Shown here piece after piece: positions 11,072 through 18,944 of a stretch of DNA of 39,170 bases. Source of the stretch: Verrucomicrobiota bacterium (GTDB lineage: Bacteria > Verrucomicrobiota > Verrucomicrobiia > Chthoniobacterales > Terrimicrobiaceae); contig JAPLTF010000045.1 in the NCBI GenBank assembly GCA_026398275.1, positions 1 to 39,170 of the forward strand, read 5' to 3'. The notes under the pieces are model-generated. The model did not search any database. It was not told the DNA's origin and saw nothing but the letters and a program-made list of their open reading frames with translations. The position numbers and the translations under genes are program-made. Position 1 is the first letter of the stretch. Each line of letters begins with the position of its first letter.

Positions 11072-11986
11072 TCAGCGGACGTCCAGCGGGCGGTAGACGA
11101 TGATGCCGTAGTGGTCGCTCGAGCGGTTGAGGTATTCCGAGATCCGGCAATCCAAGACCATTTTCCGGCCCATGTCGCGGCGCGAGGTGGCGTGCATGAA
11201 GTGGACGCCGTCCGCCTTTCTGACCGCCATTCCCACGTGCGACGTGTATCCGCTCTTGTCCGCGGACGTGATGGCGATGATGTCGCCGGTCTGGATGAAC
11301 TTTTCGGCGGCGGCGACGCGGGAGCGGGGGATATGATAGACAGGAAGGGCGGAGACCCGGTCCTGGATCCGGGCCATCTCCGGCAAAAGGCCTGGATTAT
11401 TCCGCAGGTAGCGGTAGCCCCTCCAGGCGTTCGTCATTTCGGTGATGTTGCGGCTCAGGCGGACCCCGCCCATCTGGCTGGTGGGATTGACCGAGAGGCC
11501 GCGGGCCCCGTTGTTCGCGAAGACCTCCTCGAGAAAGTGCATGCGCGAGAGGTAGCTCCCGGTGCAGTGTCCGTCGCGGTAGCGCTCGAGTTCGATCAGC
11601 CCGAGGAGATCCTCCGGGCGGTAGTCGGCGTCCTTGACGCGCAACATCCTGGCGAATGCCAGCGAGACCTCGTAATATGTCCAGCAGTCCAGGGCGTTGA
11701 GGTTGACCGATGGCGACTCGATCCGGTCGTCGATCTCAAGCGTGTAGTTGACGTATGGGGTTCCCAGCAGGGCTTTGCCAACCCGGGCGGTCCGCTCGCC
11801 GAGCGGCAGCGAGCGCCAGTCTTCCCTCACGGCCTGCGCGACCAGCCTGTCGAATTTGTCCTTCCCCTTGAACGCTGTTGAGAACGGCAGGCGCGGCTGA
11901 TACTCGGGGATCAACACAGACGCGAAGACGGGGCAGGGGAGCGCCGCGAGAAGAATCCAGGCGAAGGCGATCGGGATTTTGAGCAT
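11072..11986 (-). CDS. DUF1460 family (NlpC/P60-type) amidase-like protein
   Basis: A 304-residue exported protein with a signal peptide (MLKIPIAFAWILLAALP, cleavage near ASV). It matches the DUF1460 group of the NlpC/P60 superfamily. The likely nucleophile is C101 in NALDCWTYYE, the likely base is H250 in YTSHVGMAV, and HFMHATS follows. This group includes N-acetylmuramoyl-L-alanine amidase-like peptidoglycan hydrolases, so a role in cell-wall turnover or peptide recycling is inferred. The frame is open to 12019, but the start at 11986 has GGAG about 8 nt upstream and puts the signal peptide at the N-terminus. It is transcribed alone. Confidence 0.85.
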   Translation of the reverse strand: MLKIPIAFAWILLAALPCPVFASVLIPEYQPRLPFSTAFKGKDKFDRLVAQAVREDWRSLPLGERTARVGKALLGTPYVNYTLEIDDRIESPSVNLNALDCWTYYEVSLAFARMLRVKDADYRPEDLLGLIELERYRDGHCTGSYLSRMHFLEEVFANNGARGLSVNPTSQMGGVRLSRNITEMTNAWRGYRYLRNNPGLLPEMARIQDRVSALPVYHIPRSRVAAAEKFIQTGDIIAITSADKSGYTSHVGMAVRKADGVHFMHATSRRDMGRKMVLDCRISEYLNRSSDHYGIIVYRPLDVR

Positions 11987-12137
11987 GCCAGACACTCCAC
12001 GCCTGAGCGGAGAAATCAAATCCCAAAATCATGCGGATTCATGGGTGGAGTTGTTATCAAGGATGCTGCCCCTACAGGGCAGAAACGCATTTTACCCCGG
12101 ACCCAGGGCGGCGCTGGCGCTTGCCCTGGGCTAGGGG

Positions 12138-12241
12138 CAATGCTGTTCACTTAAGACGGGAGCGCGGGCGTCCCGCCCGCTGTTTTTTCGGTTGCGGGCG
12201 GGACGCCCACGCTCCTTTTTGCAGCAAAGTGAACAGCATTG
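12138..12241. mobile_element. 104-bp MITE-like insertion with perfect terminal repeats
   Basis: The ends are perfect 15-bp inverted repeats (CAATGCTGTTCACTT at 12138-12152 and its complement at 12227-12241). The 10-bp direct repeat GGGCTAGGGG lies immediately outside on both sides (12128-12137 and 12242-12251), as expected for a target-site duplication. Inside is a 22-bp GC-rich inverted repeat. There is no coding capacity, so it would need a transposase in trans. A 10-bp duplication would suit an IS4-type transposase, but this is inference. Confidence 0.85.
12159..12215. repeat. GC-rich REP-like palindrome 1
   Basis: Arms 12159-12180 and 12194-12215 are complementary over 21 of 22 bp and enclose a 13-base loop with six T residues. 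The arm sequence is GGAGCG(C/T)GGGCGTCCCGCCCGC. It sits inside the 104-bp insertion and is related to the palindrome at 13859-13916. Confidence 0.8.
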
Positions 12242-12290
12242 GGGCTAGGGGATGAAGCCCCGTTGGGGCTTAAGGAGCTCGTTTTTTTGA

Positions 12291-13172
12291 TCACTCCTTC
12301 CCCGGCGCGTGGGCGCTCAGGGCTTTCGGCAGCGGGGATGAAAACCTCATCTCCTCCCGCGTGTCGGGATGGGAAAACTTCAGAAACGTGGCGTGGAGGC
12401 CGAGGCGTCCGGCGGGATCCGTGGCGGCGCCGTATTTTTCATCTCCGATGACCGGGCATCCTTCGGCGGCCAGCTGGACGCGGATCTGGTGCCGCCTGCC
12501 GGTCTCGAGCCGGAGCTGGACCAGCGAGACTCTGGAATTCTCCGAAAGCACCTTGTAGTGGGTGATCGCGTGCCGGGTGAGTTCGGAGGCTTTGGTGATC
12601 CGGACTTTGAACTTGTTGGTCTCATCGAGGTCGCAGGCCATGGTGCCTTCCCTGCTCCGGAGCCGCCCCTCGACCACCGCCTCGTAGTGCTTTTCATTCC
12701 CGTCCCAGTGGCCCTGGAGAAATTCCTTCGCCTCCGGAGTCTTCGCAAAAACCATGAGCCCGGACGTTTCCTTGTCCAGTCGGTGGACGATCCAGACCCG
12801 CTCGCGGCCTTTCAGGTTGCTCCCCCGAAGGTAGTTCGTGAGCTGGAAGTAGGCGGTTTTTTCCTCCTCGGCGTTGCTCGCAATGCTCAGAAGCCCGGAT
12901 GGCTTGTCGATGACGAGAAGATGCTCGTCCTCGAACCAAACTTTGATGCCCGAGGAGATCGATGTCTTGGGCGCGGCGTAGCGGACGGGGCTGATTCTGA
13001 CCACATCGCCCGGCAGAAGGGGGTGGTTGAATTGCGTCACCGGCGCGCCGTTCACCGTGACGGACTGGTGTTTCAGCAGGCTGCGGATCTTCGTTTTCTT
13101 TGTCTCCGGCCAGGTGGAGAACAGGAAGGCGAGCAGTTCGCCGGGGGTGCTGACTGTCACCGGTCGGTTCAT
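12291..13172 (-). CDS. RluA-family pseudouridine synthase
   Basis: A 293-residue RNA pseudouridine synthase. An S4 RNA-binding domain occupies about residues 10-62 (LLKHQSVTVNGAPV), followed by the RluA/RluD catalytic domain. The catalytic aspartate is D133 in HRLDKETSG (130-138), and RLETGRRHQIRVQ is near the C-terminus. It would convert specific uridines in rRNA or tRNA; the target cannot be told from sequence. The frame is open to 13619, but the upstream part is antisense-like and Arg-rich. ATG 13172 overlaps the stop of the acyltransferase gene as ATGA, so the two are coupled. The gene ends beside the dispersed repeat at 12061-12271. Confidence 0.92.
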   Translation of the reverse strand: MNRPVTVSTPGELLAFLFSTWPETKKTKIRSLLKHQSVTVNGAPVTQFNHPLLPGDVVRISPVRYAAPKTSISSGIKVWFEDEHLLVIDKPSGLLSIASNAEEEKTAYFQLTNYLRGSNLKGRERVWIVHRLDKETSGLMVFAKTPEAKEFLQGHWDGNEKHYEAVVEGRLRSREGTMACDLDETNKFKVRITKASELTRHAITHYKVLSENSRVSLVQLRLETGRRHQIRVQLAAEGCPVIGDEKYGAATDPAGRLGLHATFLKFSHPDTREEMRFSSPLPKALSAHAPGKE

Positions 13173-13846
13173 TGCCGGCGCTCGATGAGGGAAAATTCCT
13201 GCCGGAGCTTGGCAATCTGGTTGGCTGGAAGGAACCCCCGCCATTGGCTCCCGGGATAAACGATGGCATTTTTCCCGATCAGTGAACCCGGACTCAGGAC
13301 GCTGTTGCAGCCGATTTCCGCATGGTCGCCCACAATCGCCCCGAATTTCCTCAGACCGGTGTCCAGCAGCCCGTCCGGCCCGGGAACCGTCACGCTCGAC
13401 TTGTCGAGCTTCACATTCGAAAGAATCACCCCGGCTCCCAGATGCGACTTGTAGCCCAGGATCGAATCGCCCACGTAGTTGTAGTGAGGAACCTGCGCCC
13501 CGTCGAAGACCAGGCAGTTCTTGAATTCGCAGGAATTTCCAGCCACCACCCCGTTTCCGATGATCACATTCTCGCGGATATAGCAACCATTGCGAATTTC
13601 GCAGTTTTCGCCAATCCAAGCCGGCCCTTTGATCATCGCCCCCTGCTCAATCACCGTTCCTGCACCAATAAACACATTGCTGCTAATAAACGGCTTGCCT
13701 ATTGTTTTTCCTAATATTGCGGGTTTTAGTCGGAATTGCAGATACGTGGCAATTTTTGAGAGCGCCTGCCAGGCGTATTCCACATTTTCGAAGATGACCC
13801 GGTGCTCGGTGTGCTGAAGGTCGAAGAAATTGCTCGGTGCGAACAT
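13169..13846 (-). CDS. Left-handed beta-helix (hexapeptide) acyl/nucleotidyl-transferase-like protein
   Basis: A 225-residue protein made largely of hexapeptide repeats of the left-handed beta helix (for example FISSNVFIGAGTVIEQGA, WIGENCEIRNGCYIRENV, YVGDSILGYKSHLGAGV). It resembles the C-terminal acetyltransferase domain of GlmU-type sugar nucleotidyltransferases, so a role in sugar-nucleotide or envelope synthesis is plausible. No nucleotidyltransferase domain is present. The start at 13846 (MFAPSNFFDLQH) is chosen because the 24 further codons to 13918 are made entirely by a palindromic repeat. It is coupled by ATGA to the pseudouridine synthase gene, and lies downstream of cysS across that palindrome. 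Confidence 0.8.
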   Translation of the reverse strand: MFAPSNFFDLQHTEHRVIFENVEYAWQALSKIATYLQFRLKPAILGKTIGKPFISSNVFIGAGTVIEQGAMIKGPAWIGENCEIRNGCYIRENVIIGNGVVAGNSCEFKNCLVFDGAQVPHYNYVGDSILGYKSHLGAGVILSNVKLDKSSVTVPGPDGLLDTGLRKFGAIVGDHAEIGCNSVLSPGSLIGKNAIVYPGSQWRGFLPANQIAKLRQEFSLIERRQ

Positions 13847-13858
13847 AGTCTTGGTCAA

Positions 13859-13916
13859 GTGGCATGGGCATCCTGCCCATGAGTCATTTTGTGCATGGGC
13901 AGGATGCCCATGCCAC
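13859..13916. repeat. REP-like palindrome 2
   Basis: A perfect 23-bp inverted repeat (13859-13881 and 13894-13916) with a 12-base loop. It lies in the 85-bp gap between cysS and the next gene of the same strand, where its transcript would form a strong hairpin. The arm core TGGGCATCCTGCCCAT is a transition-only variant of the core of palindrome 1. If translated it gives the WHGHPAHAQNDSWAGCPCH peptide, a known annotation artefact type. Confidence 0.9.
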
Positions 13917-13931
13917 ATTGGAGGTCTCGTA

Positions 13932-15329
13932 TCATTTGCGAGTCAGTTTCTGGCCATCCTTGCTGTCTTTGACCGTCCATCCGAGGGCTTGAATCTGGTC
14001 GCGGAGCGAGTCGCTGGCCTTCCAGTCTTTGGAGGCGCGGGCTTGGGAGCGGAGTTCGACGAGGGAGTGAACCGCTTGGGGAATCACTTCGGCTTCGGGA
14101 TCCAGGGCAAGGACGGATTGCACCCCCTCCAACCACTCGACCAACCCTTTGGCTTCCTCCGGAGTGACCTTTCCGAGGTCAATCCGTCGGTTGGTCTCCC
14201 GGATCACATCGAAGACTGAAGCAAGTGCTGCTGAGATATTTAAATCATCGTCTAGAGACGATCCAAACTGTTCTAATTCAGAGATGTTAAGCGCATCTGC
14301 TAACTTTGCAGTATTTGCGAGTTCGCGTATCCTGCGAGTCCACTCATCCAACCTTGCGAGCGCACTGCGAGCGGCAGAAAGCCCTTCGATGGTGAAGTTG
14401 AGGGGCTCCCTGTATTTGACGGAGAGGAGGGCGTAGCGGACCTCGCGGCCGGTCCAGCCTTTTTCCATGGTCAGGTCGCGGAGGGTGAAGAAGTTTCCGG
14501 CGCTCTTGGCCATTTTGGTTCCCTCGACCTGCAGGTGTTTGCAGTGGAGCCAGTAGCGGGAGAATTGGAGTCCGGTGACGCACTCGCTCTGGGCGATCTC
14601 GGCCTCGTGATGGGGGAAGATGTTGTCCTCTCCCCCGCAATGGATGTCGATCTGGGGGCCGAGGATGCCGGTTGCCATGGCGCTGCACTCGATATGCCAT
14701 CCGGGGCGGCCGCGTCCCCAGGGGCTTTCCCACCAGACATCGCCGTCCGCCTGATCCCAAGCCTTCCAAAGCGCAAAATCTCCGACATTCTCCTTCTCGT
14801 ATTCATCGCTCCGGACGCGGACGCCGGCTTGAAGCTCATCGAGGACGATGTGGGCGAGCTGGCCGTAAGCCGGAAACGAGCGGATGCGGAAGTAAACCGA
14901 CCCGTCATCCGCCCGGTAGGCATGACCTTTTTCCACAAGCGTGGAGATCATGGAGATCATGCGGGCGATGTGGTCGGCGGCTGTGGCTTCGGGGAAATGC
15001 TCCGCGCGCTTGATCCGAAGCGCGTCCAGATCCTCGAAGAAGGCTTTTTTGAACGGCTGGGTGAACTCCGCCAGGGGAATTCCTGCGGCCCGGCATCCGC
15101 GGATGGTTTTGTCGTCCACATCGGTAAGGTTCATGACGCGGATGACGCGGAAGCCCCGGAACTCGAGATGCCGCTGAAGCAGGTCCTCAAAGATGTAGGC
15201 CCGGAAGTTTCCGATATGGGCAAAATTGTAAACCGTCGGCCCGCAGGTGTAGAGGCGGACGACCCCGGGTTCCAGCGGGACAAAATCCTCGATCCGGCGG
15301 GAGTAGGTATTGAAGAAGCGAATCGGCAT
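13932..15329 (-). CDS. cysS: Cysteinyl-tRNA synthetase
   Basis: The 465-residue class I synthetase charges tRNA-Cys. The class I signatures are HIGN (38-41, in YNFAHIGNFRAY) and KMAKS near 271, a variant of KMSKS. Zinc ligands are visible as C29 (LYTCGPTVY), the cysteine of WHIECSAM, and the histidines of GGEDNIFPHHEAE. The C-terminal helical bundle and anticodon-binding part follow (WTRRIRELAN onward). The start at 15329 (MPIRFFNTYSRR) matches the family N-terminus; the further open frame to 15380 overlaps the region upstream of pdhA. It is divergent from pdhA with a gap of 106 bp. The first genes downstream on this strand may be co-transcribed through the hairpin at 13859-13916. Confidence 0.97.
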   Translation of the reverse strand: MPIRFFNTYSRRIEDFVPLEPGVVRLYTCGPTVYNFAHIGNFRAYIFEDLLQRHLEFRGFRVIRVMNLTDVDDKTIRGCRAAGIPLAEFTQPFKKAFFEDLDALRIKRAEHFPEATAADHIARMISMISTLVEKGHAYRADDGSVYFRIRSFPAYGQLAHIVLDELQAGVRVRSDEYEKENVGDFALWKAWDQADGDVWWESPWGRGRPGWHIECSAMATGILGPQIDIHCGGEDNIFPHHEAEIAQSECVTGLQFSRYWLHCKHLQVEGTKMAKSAGNFFTLRDLTMEKGWTGREVRYALLSVKYREPLNFTIEGLSAARSALARLDEWTRRIRELANTAKLADALNISELEQFGSSLDDDLNISAALASVFDVIRETNRRIDLGKVTPEEAKGLVEWLEGVQSVLALDPEAEVIPQAVHSLVELRSQARASKDWKASDSLRDQIQALGWTVKDSKDGQKLTRK

Positions 15330-15393
15330 GAGCCGGTCAGTTAAGTGCCCATTGCACGAAAATGCAATCCTCCGGGTCATGCGAGAAACGAAG

Positions 15394-15427
15394 TTGTTGC
15401 AGGAATCCGCTTTTTTTCATTTATTAT
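15394..15427 (+). promoter_or_regulatory. Possible pdhABC promoter
   Basis: TTGCAG at 15397-15402 and TATTAT at 15422-15427 (five of six matches to TATAAT) have a 19-base spacer. They lie directly upstream of the pdhA start at 15436 in a T-rich tract with no Shine-Dalgarno sequence. If real, the mRNA would be nearly leaderless. This is a by-eye match only. Confidence 0.3.
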
Positions 15428-15435
15428 TTTTTCTA

Positions 15436-16452
15436 ATGCCAACATTCAAGGAGGACGCGACCGTTTCCAGTTCCGAGTTTATCAAGGCTTATCGCGTGAT
15501 GCTCCTGGCACGTGTGCTGGAGGAGAAGCTGGCGAGCCTTTACCGCGGCGGGATGATCAAGGGCGGGGTCTTCCTTGGCCGCGGCCAGGAGGCGCTGAGC
15601 GTCTCGGTGGGCCTCCACCTCCACAAGGGCGATATCTTTGCGCCATTGATCCGCGACCAGGCCGGCCGGATGGCATTCGGCGACACCATTCTCGACACCC
15701 TGCGGACGTATCTCGGCTCGCAGCTCGGCCCGATGCGGGGCCGCGACGGCAATATCCACCGCGGCAGGCCGCGCGAGGGGTATTACGCGATGATCAGCCA
15801 TCTGGGGGCGATGATCCCTGCGGTTTCCGGTGCCTTGCTCGCGAGGCGGATGAAGGGCGAAACCGGAATCGTCGGGGCGACCTGCCTCGGGGATGGAGGA
15901 ACTTCCACAGGCGCATTTCACGAAGGCCTCAATGCCGCCGCTGTGGAAAAGCTTCCGCTCGTCCTGGTGGTGGCGAACAACCAGTATGCCTACTCGACGC
16001 CGAATTCCCGCCAGTTCGCCTGCCTCGACCTCGTGGACAAGGCGGTCGGATACGGGGTGGCCGGGCACAAGGTCGATGCCACGGACCTCGAGCAATGTCT
16101 GCTCACGCTCCGCAAGGCCGTAAAGGCGGCACGCGAGGGTGGGGGACCGCAGCTTGTCGTGGGCGATCTGCTCCGGCTCGTCGGGCACGGCGAACATGAT
16201 GACGCCCATTATGTGGATCCCGCTTTGAAGTCCGCACCGGTCGGCCGGGACTGCCTGCTCCTTGCAGAGGAAAAAATCATCGCAAAAAAATGGGCCTCCC
16301 GGGCCGAAACCTCGGCCTGGCGGCACGAGGCGGAGGAGGAGGTCAATGCGACAGTGGACAAGGTCCGGCGCGAGCCCGGCCCCAAGCCCGAAGAGGATGA
16401 CTGGATGGCTTATTCGAAATCCGAGTTCGCCGAACATTACGCAGGAGCATGA
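15436..16452 (+). CDS. pdhA: Pyruvate dehydrogenase E1 component, alpha subunit
   Basis: The 338-residue alpha subunit of the thiamine-diphosphate-dependent E1 that decarboxylates pyruvate (or a related 2-oxo acid). The cofactor motif is GDGGTSTGAFHEGLNAA, with GDG at 152-154 and the closing NN at 181-182 (VVANNQYAYSTP). RGRDGNIHRGRP (101-112) is the usual substrate-side loop. The frame is open to 15310, but MPTFKEDATV at 15436 matches the family N-terminus. Its last 4 bp overlap pdhB (ATGA). Alpha and beta are separate genes here, as in Gram-positive and mitochondrial-type complexes. Acetoin or branched-chain 2-oxo acid dehydrogenase is an alternative, because E3 is not in the window. Confidence 0.92.
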   Translation: MPTFKEDATVSSSEFIKAYRVMLLARVLEEKLASLYRGGMIKGGVFLGRGQEALSVSVGLHLHKGDIFAPLIRDQAGRMAFGDTILDTLRTYLGSQLGPMRGRDGNIHRGRPREGYYAMISHLGAMIPAVSGALLARRMKGETGIVGATCLGDGGTSTGAFHEGLNAAAVEKLPLVLVVANNQYAYSTPNSRQFACLDLVDKAVGYGVAGHKVDATDLEQCLLTLRKAVKAAREGGGPQLVVGDLLRLVGHGEHDDAHYVDPALKSAPVGRDCLLLAEEKIIAKKWASRAETSAWRHEAEEEVNATVDKVRREPGPKPEEDDWMAYSKSEFAEHYAGA

Positions 16453-17417
16453 GCAGCATCACCTATTTGGAAGCCATCCGGCTCGCTCAGGAAAAAGCCC
16501 TCGCGGACGATCCGCGGGTGTTTCTTTACGGCCAGGACGTGGGAAATTTCGGCGGGGCCTTCAAAGCCACCAAGAACCTTGCGAAGGAGTTTCCCGGCAG
16601 GGTTTTTGACGCCCCGCTGAGCGAGGACGCGATCATCGGCATGGCGGTGGGGGCGGCGATCGAGGGGATGCGCCCGATCGTGGAAATGCAGTTCGCCGAT
16701 TTTTCGACCTGCGGGTTCAACCAGATCGTGAACCATGCCGCGACGCTGTATTATCGGACCGGCGTCCCCTGTCCGATCGTGGTGCGCCTGCCATCCGGCG
16801 GAACCTCCGGAGGCGGACCCTTCCACAGCCAGAGCATGGAGGCGCTCTATGCCCACTATCCGGGCCTCGTCGTGATGACTCCAGCGACGGTCGAAGATGC
16901 CTACAGCATGCTGCTCGAAGCGGTGGCCCTCGATGATCCGGTCATCTTCTGCGAGCACAAATTCCTTTACTACCACCTCAAATCCGAACGCCTTCCGGAG
17001 AGCGTTCTGCCGGTTGGTAAAGCCCGCCTTGCCCGCGCGGGCCGCGACGCCACGATCGTCACCCACGGCGCGATGCTGCACGAATCGATCGCTGCAGCCA
17101 CCGAACTGGCCGGCGATGGATACGAGATCGAAATTGTCGACCTCCGCACGGTCAAGCCCCTGGACATGGATACGGTGCTCGCCTCGGTGGCCCGCACCGG
17201 GCGGCTGCTCTGCGTGAGCGAGGAATGGCCGTGGGGCGGGGTCGCCGCCGAGGTGATTGCGCGGGTCACGAGCGAGGGCTTCGGCCTTTTGGATGTTGCG
17301 CCCCAGCGCCTCAACGCCAAGGATACCCCAGTTCCCTATCATCCGGATCTCTGGTCCGTCCACCGTCCGACCGCCTCCGCGATTGCCGAGGTCTCACGCA
17401 GGCTTTTAAATATCTAA
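16449..17417 (+). CDS. pdhB: Pyruvate dehydrogenase E1 component, beta subunit
   Basis: The 322-residue beta subunit of E1; with PdhA it forms the heterotetramer whose active sites lie at the subunit interface. Family marks include VFLYGQDVGNFGGAFKAT (residues 24-41), FDAPLSEDAIIGMAVGAA, and the transketolase C-terminal domain with IEIVDLRTVKPLDMDT. The gene overlaps pdhA by 4 bp and has AGGAG just upstream of its ATG, one of the few clear Shine-Dalgarno sites in the window. It is followed 6 nt later by the E2 gene. Confidence 0.95.
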   Translation: MSSITYLEAIRLAQEKALADDPRVFLYGQDVGNFGGAFKATKNLAKEFPGRVFDAPLSEDAIIGMAVGAAIEGMRPIVEMQFADFSTCGFNQIVNHAATLYYRTGVPCPIVVRLPSGGTSGGGPFHSQSMEALYAHYPGLVVMTPATVEDAYSMLLEAVALDDPVIFCEHKFLYYHLKSERLPESVLPVGKARLARAGRDATIVTHGAMLHESIAAATELAGDGYEIEIVDLRTVKPLDMDTVLASVARTGRLLCVSEEWPWGGVAAEVIARVTSEGFGLLDVAPQRLNAKDTPVPYHPDLWSVHRPTASAIAEVSRRLLNI

Positions 17418-17423
17418 CGTCCC

Positions 17424-18617
17424 ATGGCTCTAGCTCCCATCCTCATGCCGCAGCTTGGCGAATCCATTGCCGAGGCAACCATCGTCAGGGTTTTGTTCAA
17501 AGAAGGCGACGCGGTCCACGCGGATGCCGATCTGATTGAAGTCGAGACCAACAAAGCCGTTATGGGCGTGACCGCGCCGTGTTCGGGCACGCTCGGCCAG
17601 ATCCTTGCCGAAACCGGGCAGAGCTATCCGGTGGGTGCTGTGCTCGGTTATATCGAGATCAGCAAGGAGGATGCCGTGAGACTGGGGCTCGATGAGGACG
17701 ACCAGCCGAAGGCCAAGAGCGTCGAGAAGAAGCGCGTCGATAAGCCCGCTCCTCCCGTGACCGTGGAACCGACGGTCAAAGGCGGACTGCCCGTCCCGGC
17801 TCACGTCGGCGGGGCCAGCTACCTCTCGCCAAGAATGAAGGCCCGCATGGCGGAACTCGGGCTGCGCATGGCCGATCTTTCCGGAATTCCCGGCAGCGGC
17901 GCGGGCGGCCGGGTCACAATTGAAGACCTCGAGCGCTTCATGGCGGGGATCGAGCGGAACAAAACCACGCCCGCCTCGCCGATGCGCAAGGCCGTCGCCG
18001 ACGCGATGATCCGGAGCTGGTCGCGCCCGATCGCCACCGTGTTCCGGCCGATCACCCTCGACAACCTTCTCGCCCACCGGAGCAAGCATCCCTTGAAACC
18101 CGGACCCGCTCTCTACACGCTGCGGGCGCTGGCGATTGCCCTCGGTGAGAACAGCGCGTGCGCCGGCCGCCTCATCGGGGAACGCATCGTGCATCCCCCC
18201 TCGATCGACATCGGATTTGCCGTCGAGGCCGAGGATGGCGTGATGGTGCCGGTGATCCGGAATGCGGACCAGTATCCTCTCAACGATCTTGTGCCGCGCT
18301 ACAACCGCCTGGTCGAGCTTGCCCGCCAGCGCAGGCTCCCGGCAGGGGACACCGGCGGATCGATCGCCACCGTGACAAACTACGGAACCTTCGGACTCAC
18401 GCTTGCCACGCCCATCCCGCTGCCCGAGCAGACCCTGCTGATCGGCATGGGGGTCGGGCGGACCGTCCCGTTCTGGAATCCGGCCATCGAGGAATTCATC
18501 CCGGTCGTCGAAGCCCAGTTCACGCTCAGCTTCGACCACCGCGTGCTCGACGGCGGCGCCGCCGGGCGCCTGCTCAAACGCGTGGCCGAACTGCTTGAAG
18601 GGCCGGAGCAGTTGTAG
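17424..18617 (+). CDS. pdhC: Dihydrolipoamide acetyltransferase (E2)
   Basis: The 397-residue E2 core of the complex. One lipoyl domain occupies residues 1-80, with lipoyl lysine K44 in VETNKAVMG, where the more usual residue before it is Asp. A hinge rich in Lys/Pro/Val follows. The peripheral-subunit-binding domain is at about 131-175 (SPRMKARMAELGLRMADLSG), and the catalytic CoA-acyltransferase domain ends with FDHRVLDGGAAG, giving H372 and D376. No E3 (lipoamide dehydrogenase) gene follows; instead a transposase remnant begins just after the stop. E3 must be encoded elsewhere. Confidence 0.94.
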   Translation: MALAPILMPQLGESIAEATIVRVLFKEGDAVHADADLIEVETNKAVMGVTAPCSGTLGQILAETGQSYPVGAVLGYIEISKEDAVRLGLDEDDQPKAKSVEKKRVDKPAPPVTVEPTVKGGLPVPAHVGGASYLSPRMKARMAELGLRMADLSGIPGSGAGGRVTIEDLERFMAGIERNKTTPASPMRKAVADAMIRSWSRPIATVFRPITLDNLLAHRSKHPLKPGPALYTLRALAIALGENSACAGRLIGERIVHPPSIDIGFAVEAEDGVMVPVIRNADQYPLNDLVPRYNRLVELARQRRLPAGDTGGSIATVTNYGTFGLTLATPIPLPEQTLLIGMGVGRTVPFWNPAIEEFIPVVEAQFTLSFDHRVLDGGAAGRLLKRVAELLEGPEQL

Positions 18618-18630
18618 CAATCGCATGCAA

Positions 18631-18865
18631 TACGGCACCTTCCGGGCCAAAAGTTACTTCATCGGCTCCGGGGGTCGTCGAAGCCGGCTGCCGCTCACTC
18701 ATCGGAAAACGATGCAAGCAATCGGGCATGTTCCGGGGCGAGCCGGGCGCGGATAAAATCCTCGCCTTCCGCTGCATCCATGCCAGCCGCAGGATGGACT
18801 CGTTCTGGAAACACCACCTCATCTCACGCGCCGCTGAGTTCGACACGCTCCCTCTCGCCGCATGA
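18631..18865 (+). pseudogene. ISKra4-type transposase C-terminal remnant, frameshifted
   Basis: Reading from 18631 gives YGTFRAKSYFIGSG. The frame then breaks inside a run of five G residues (18670-18674) and resumes one base later as VVEAGCRSLIGKRCKQSG, followed by MFRGEPGADKILAFRC and RRMDSFWKH, up to TGA at 18863-18865. The joined peptide is recognisable as the C-terminus of ISKra4-family transposases (IGSGVVEAGCK, KQSGMF, ALRC, FW). An intact gene would need four G residues at the break. The upstream part is missing. It fills most of the 327-bp gap between pdhC and miaB, which otherwise holds nothing visible. Confidence 0.75.
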
Positions 18866-18944
18866 TTGAAGATTTTTGTCCTGCACCCTGTCCGGATGAG
18901 GACTGGCAATTTCTCTCCTATTGACTATTTTTTCCCTTGCTTCC

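Larger units (their letters stand above)
12061..12271. repeat. Dispersed repeat, copy A (interrupted by a 104-bp insertion)
   Basis: The left part (12061-12137) and right part (12242-12271) together make one copy of a repeat that occurs again at 25719-25822. The two copies share 28 identical bases, starting ACCCAGGGCGGCGCTGGCGC (12101-12128 here), plus the closing stem AGCCCCGTTGGGGCT (12256-12270). They also have the same length across the insertion point once the insert and one target duplication are removed. It contributes nothing recognisable as a gene. Together with the insert it fills the roughly 300-base gap between the genes at 11986 and 12291. Confidence 0.8.

Noticed and set aside
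12031-12255. A 74-codon plus-strand frame across the repeats (RGRPARCFFGCGRDAHAPF).
   Set aside because: It is made of the dispersed repeat, the MITE and its palindrome. Such peptides are typical repeat artefacts.
13173-13619. A 149-residue N-terminal extension of the pseudouridine synthase.
   Set aside because: It overlaps the hexapeptide gene in another frame and has no domain; the ATGA overlap at 13172 explains the start.
12138-13916. CRISPR-like repeats suggested by repeated palindromes.
   Set aside because: There are no regularly spaced direct repeats or spacers and no cas genes.
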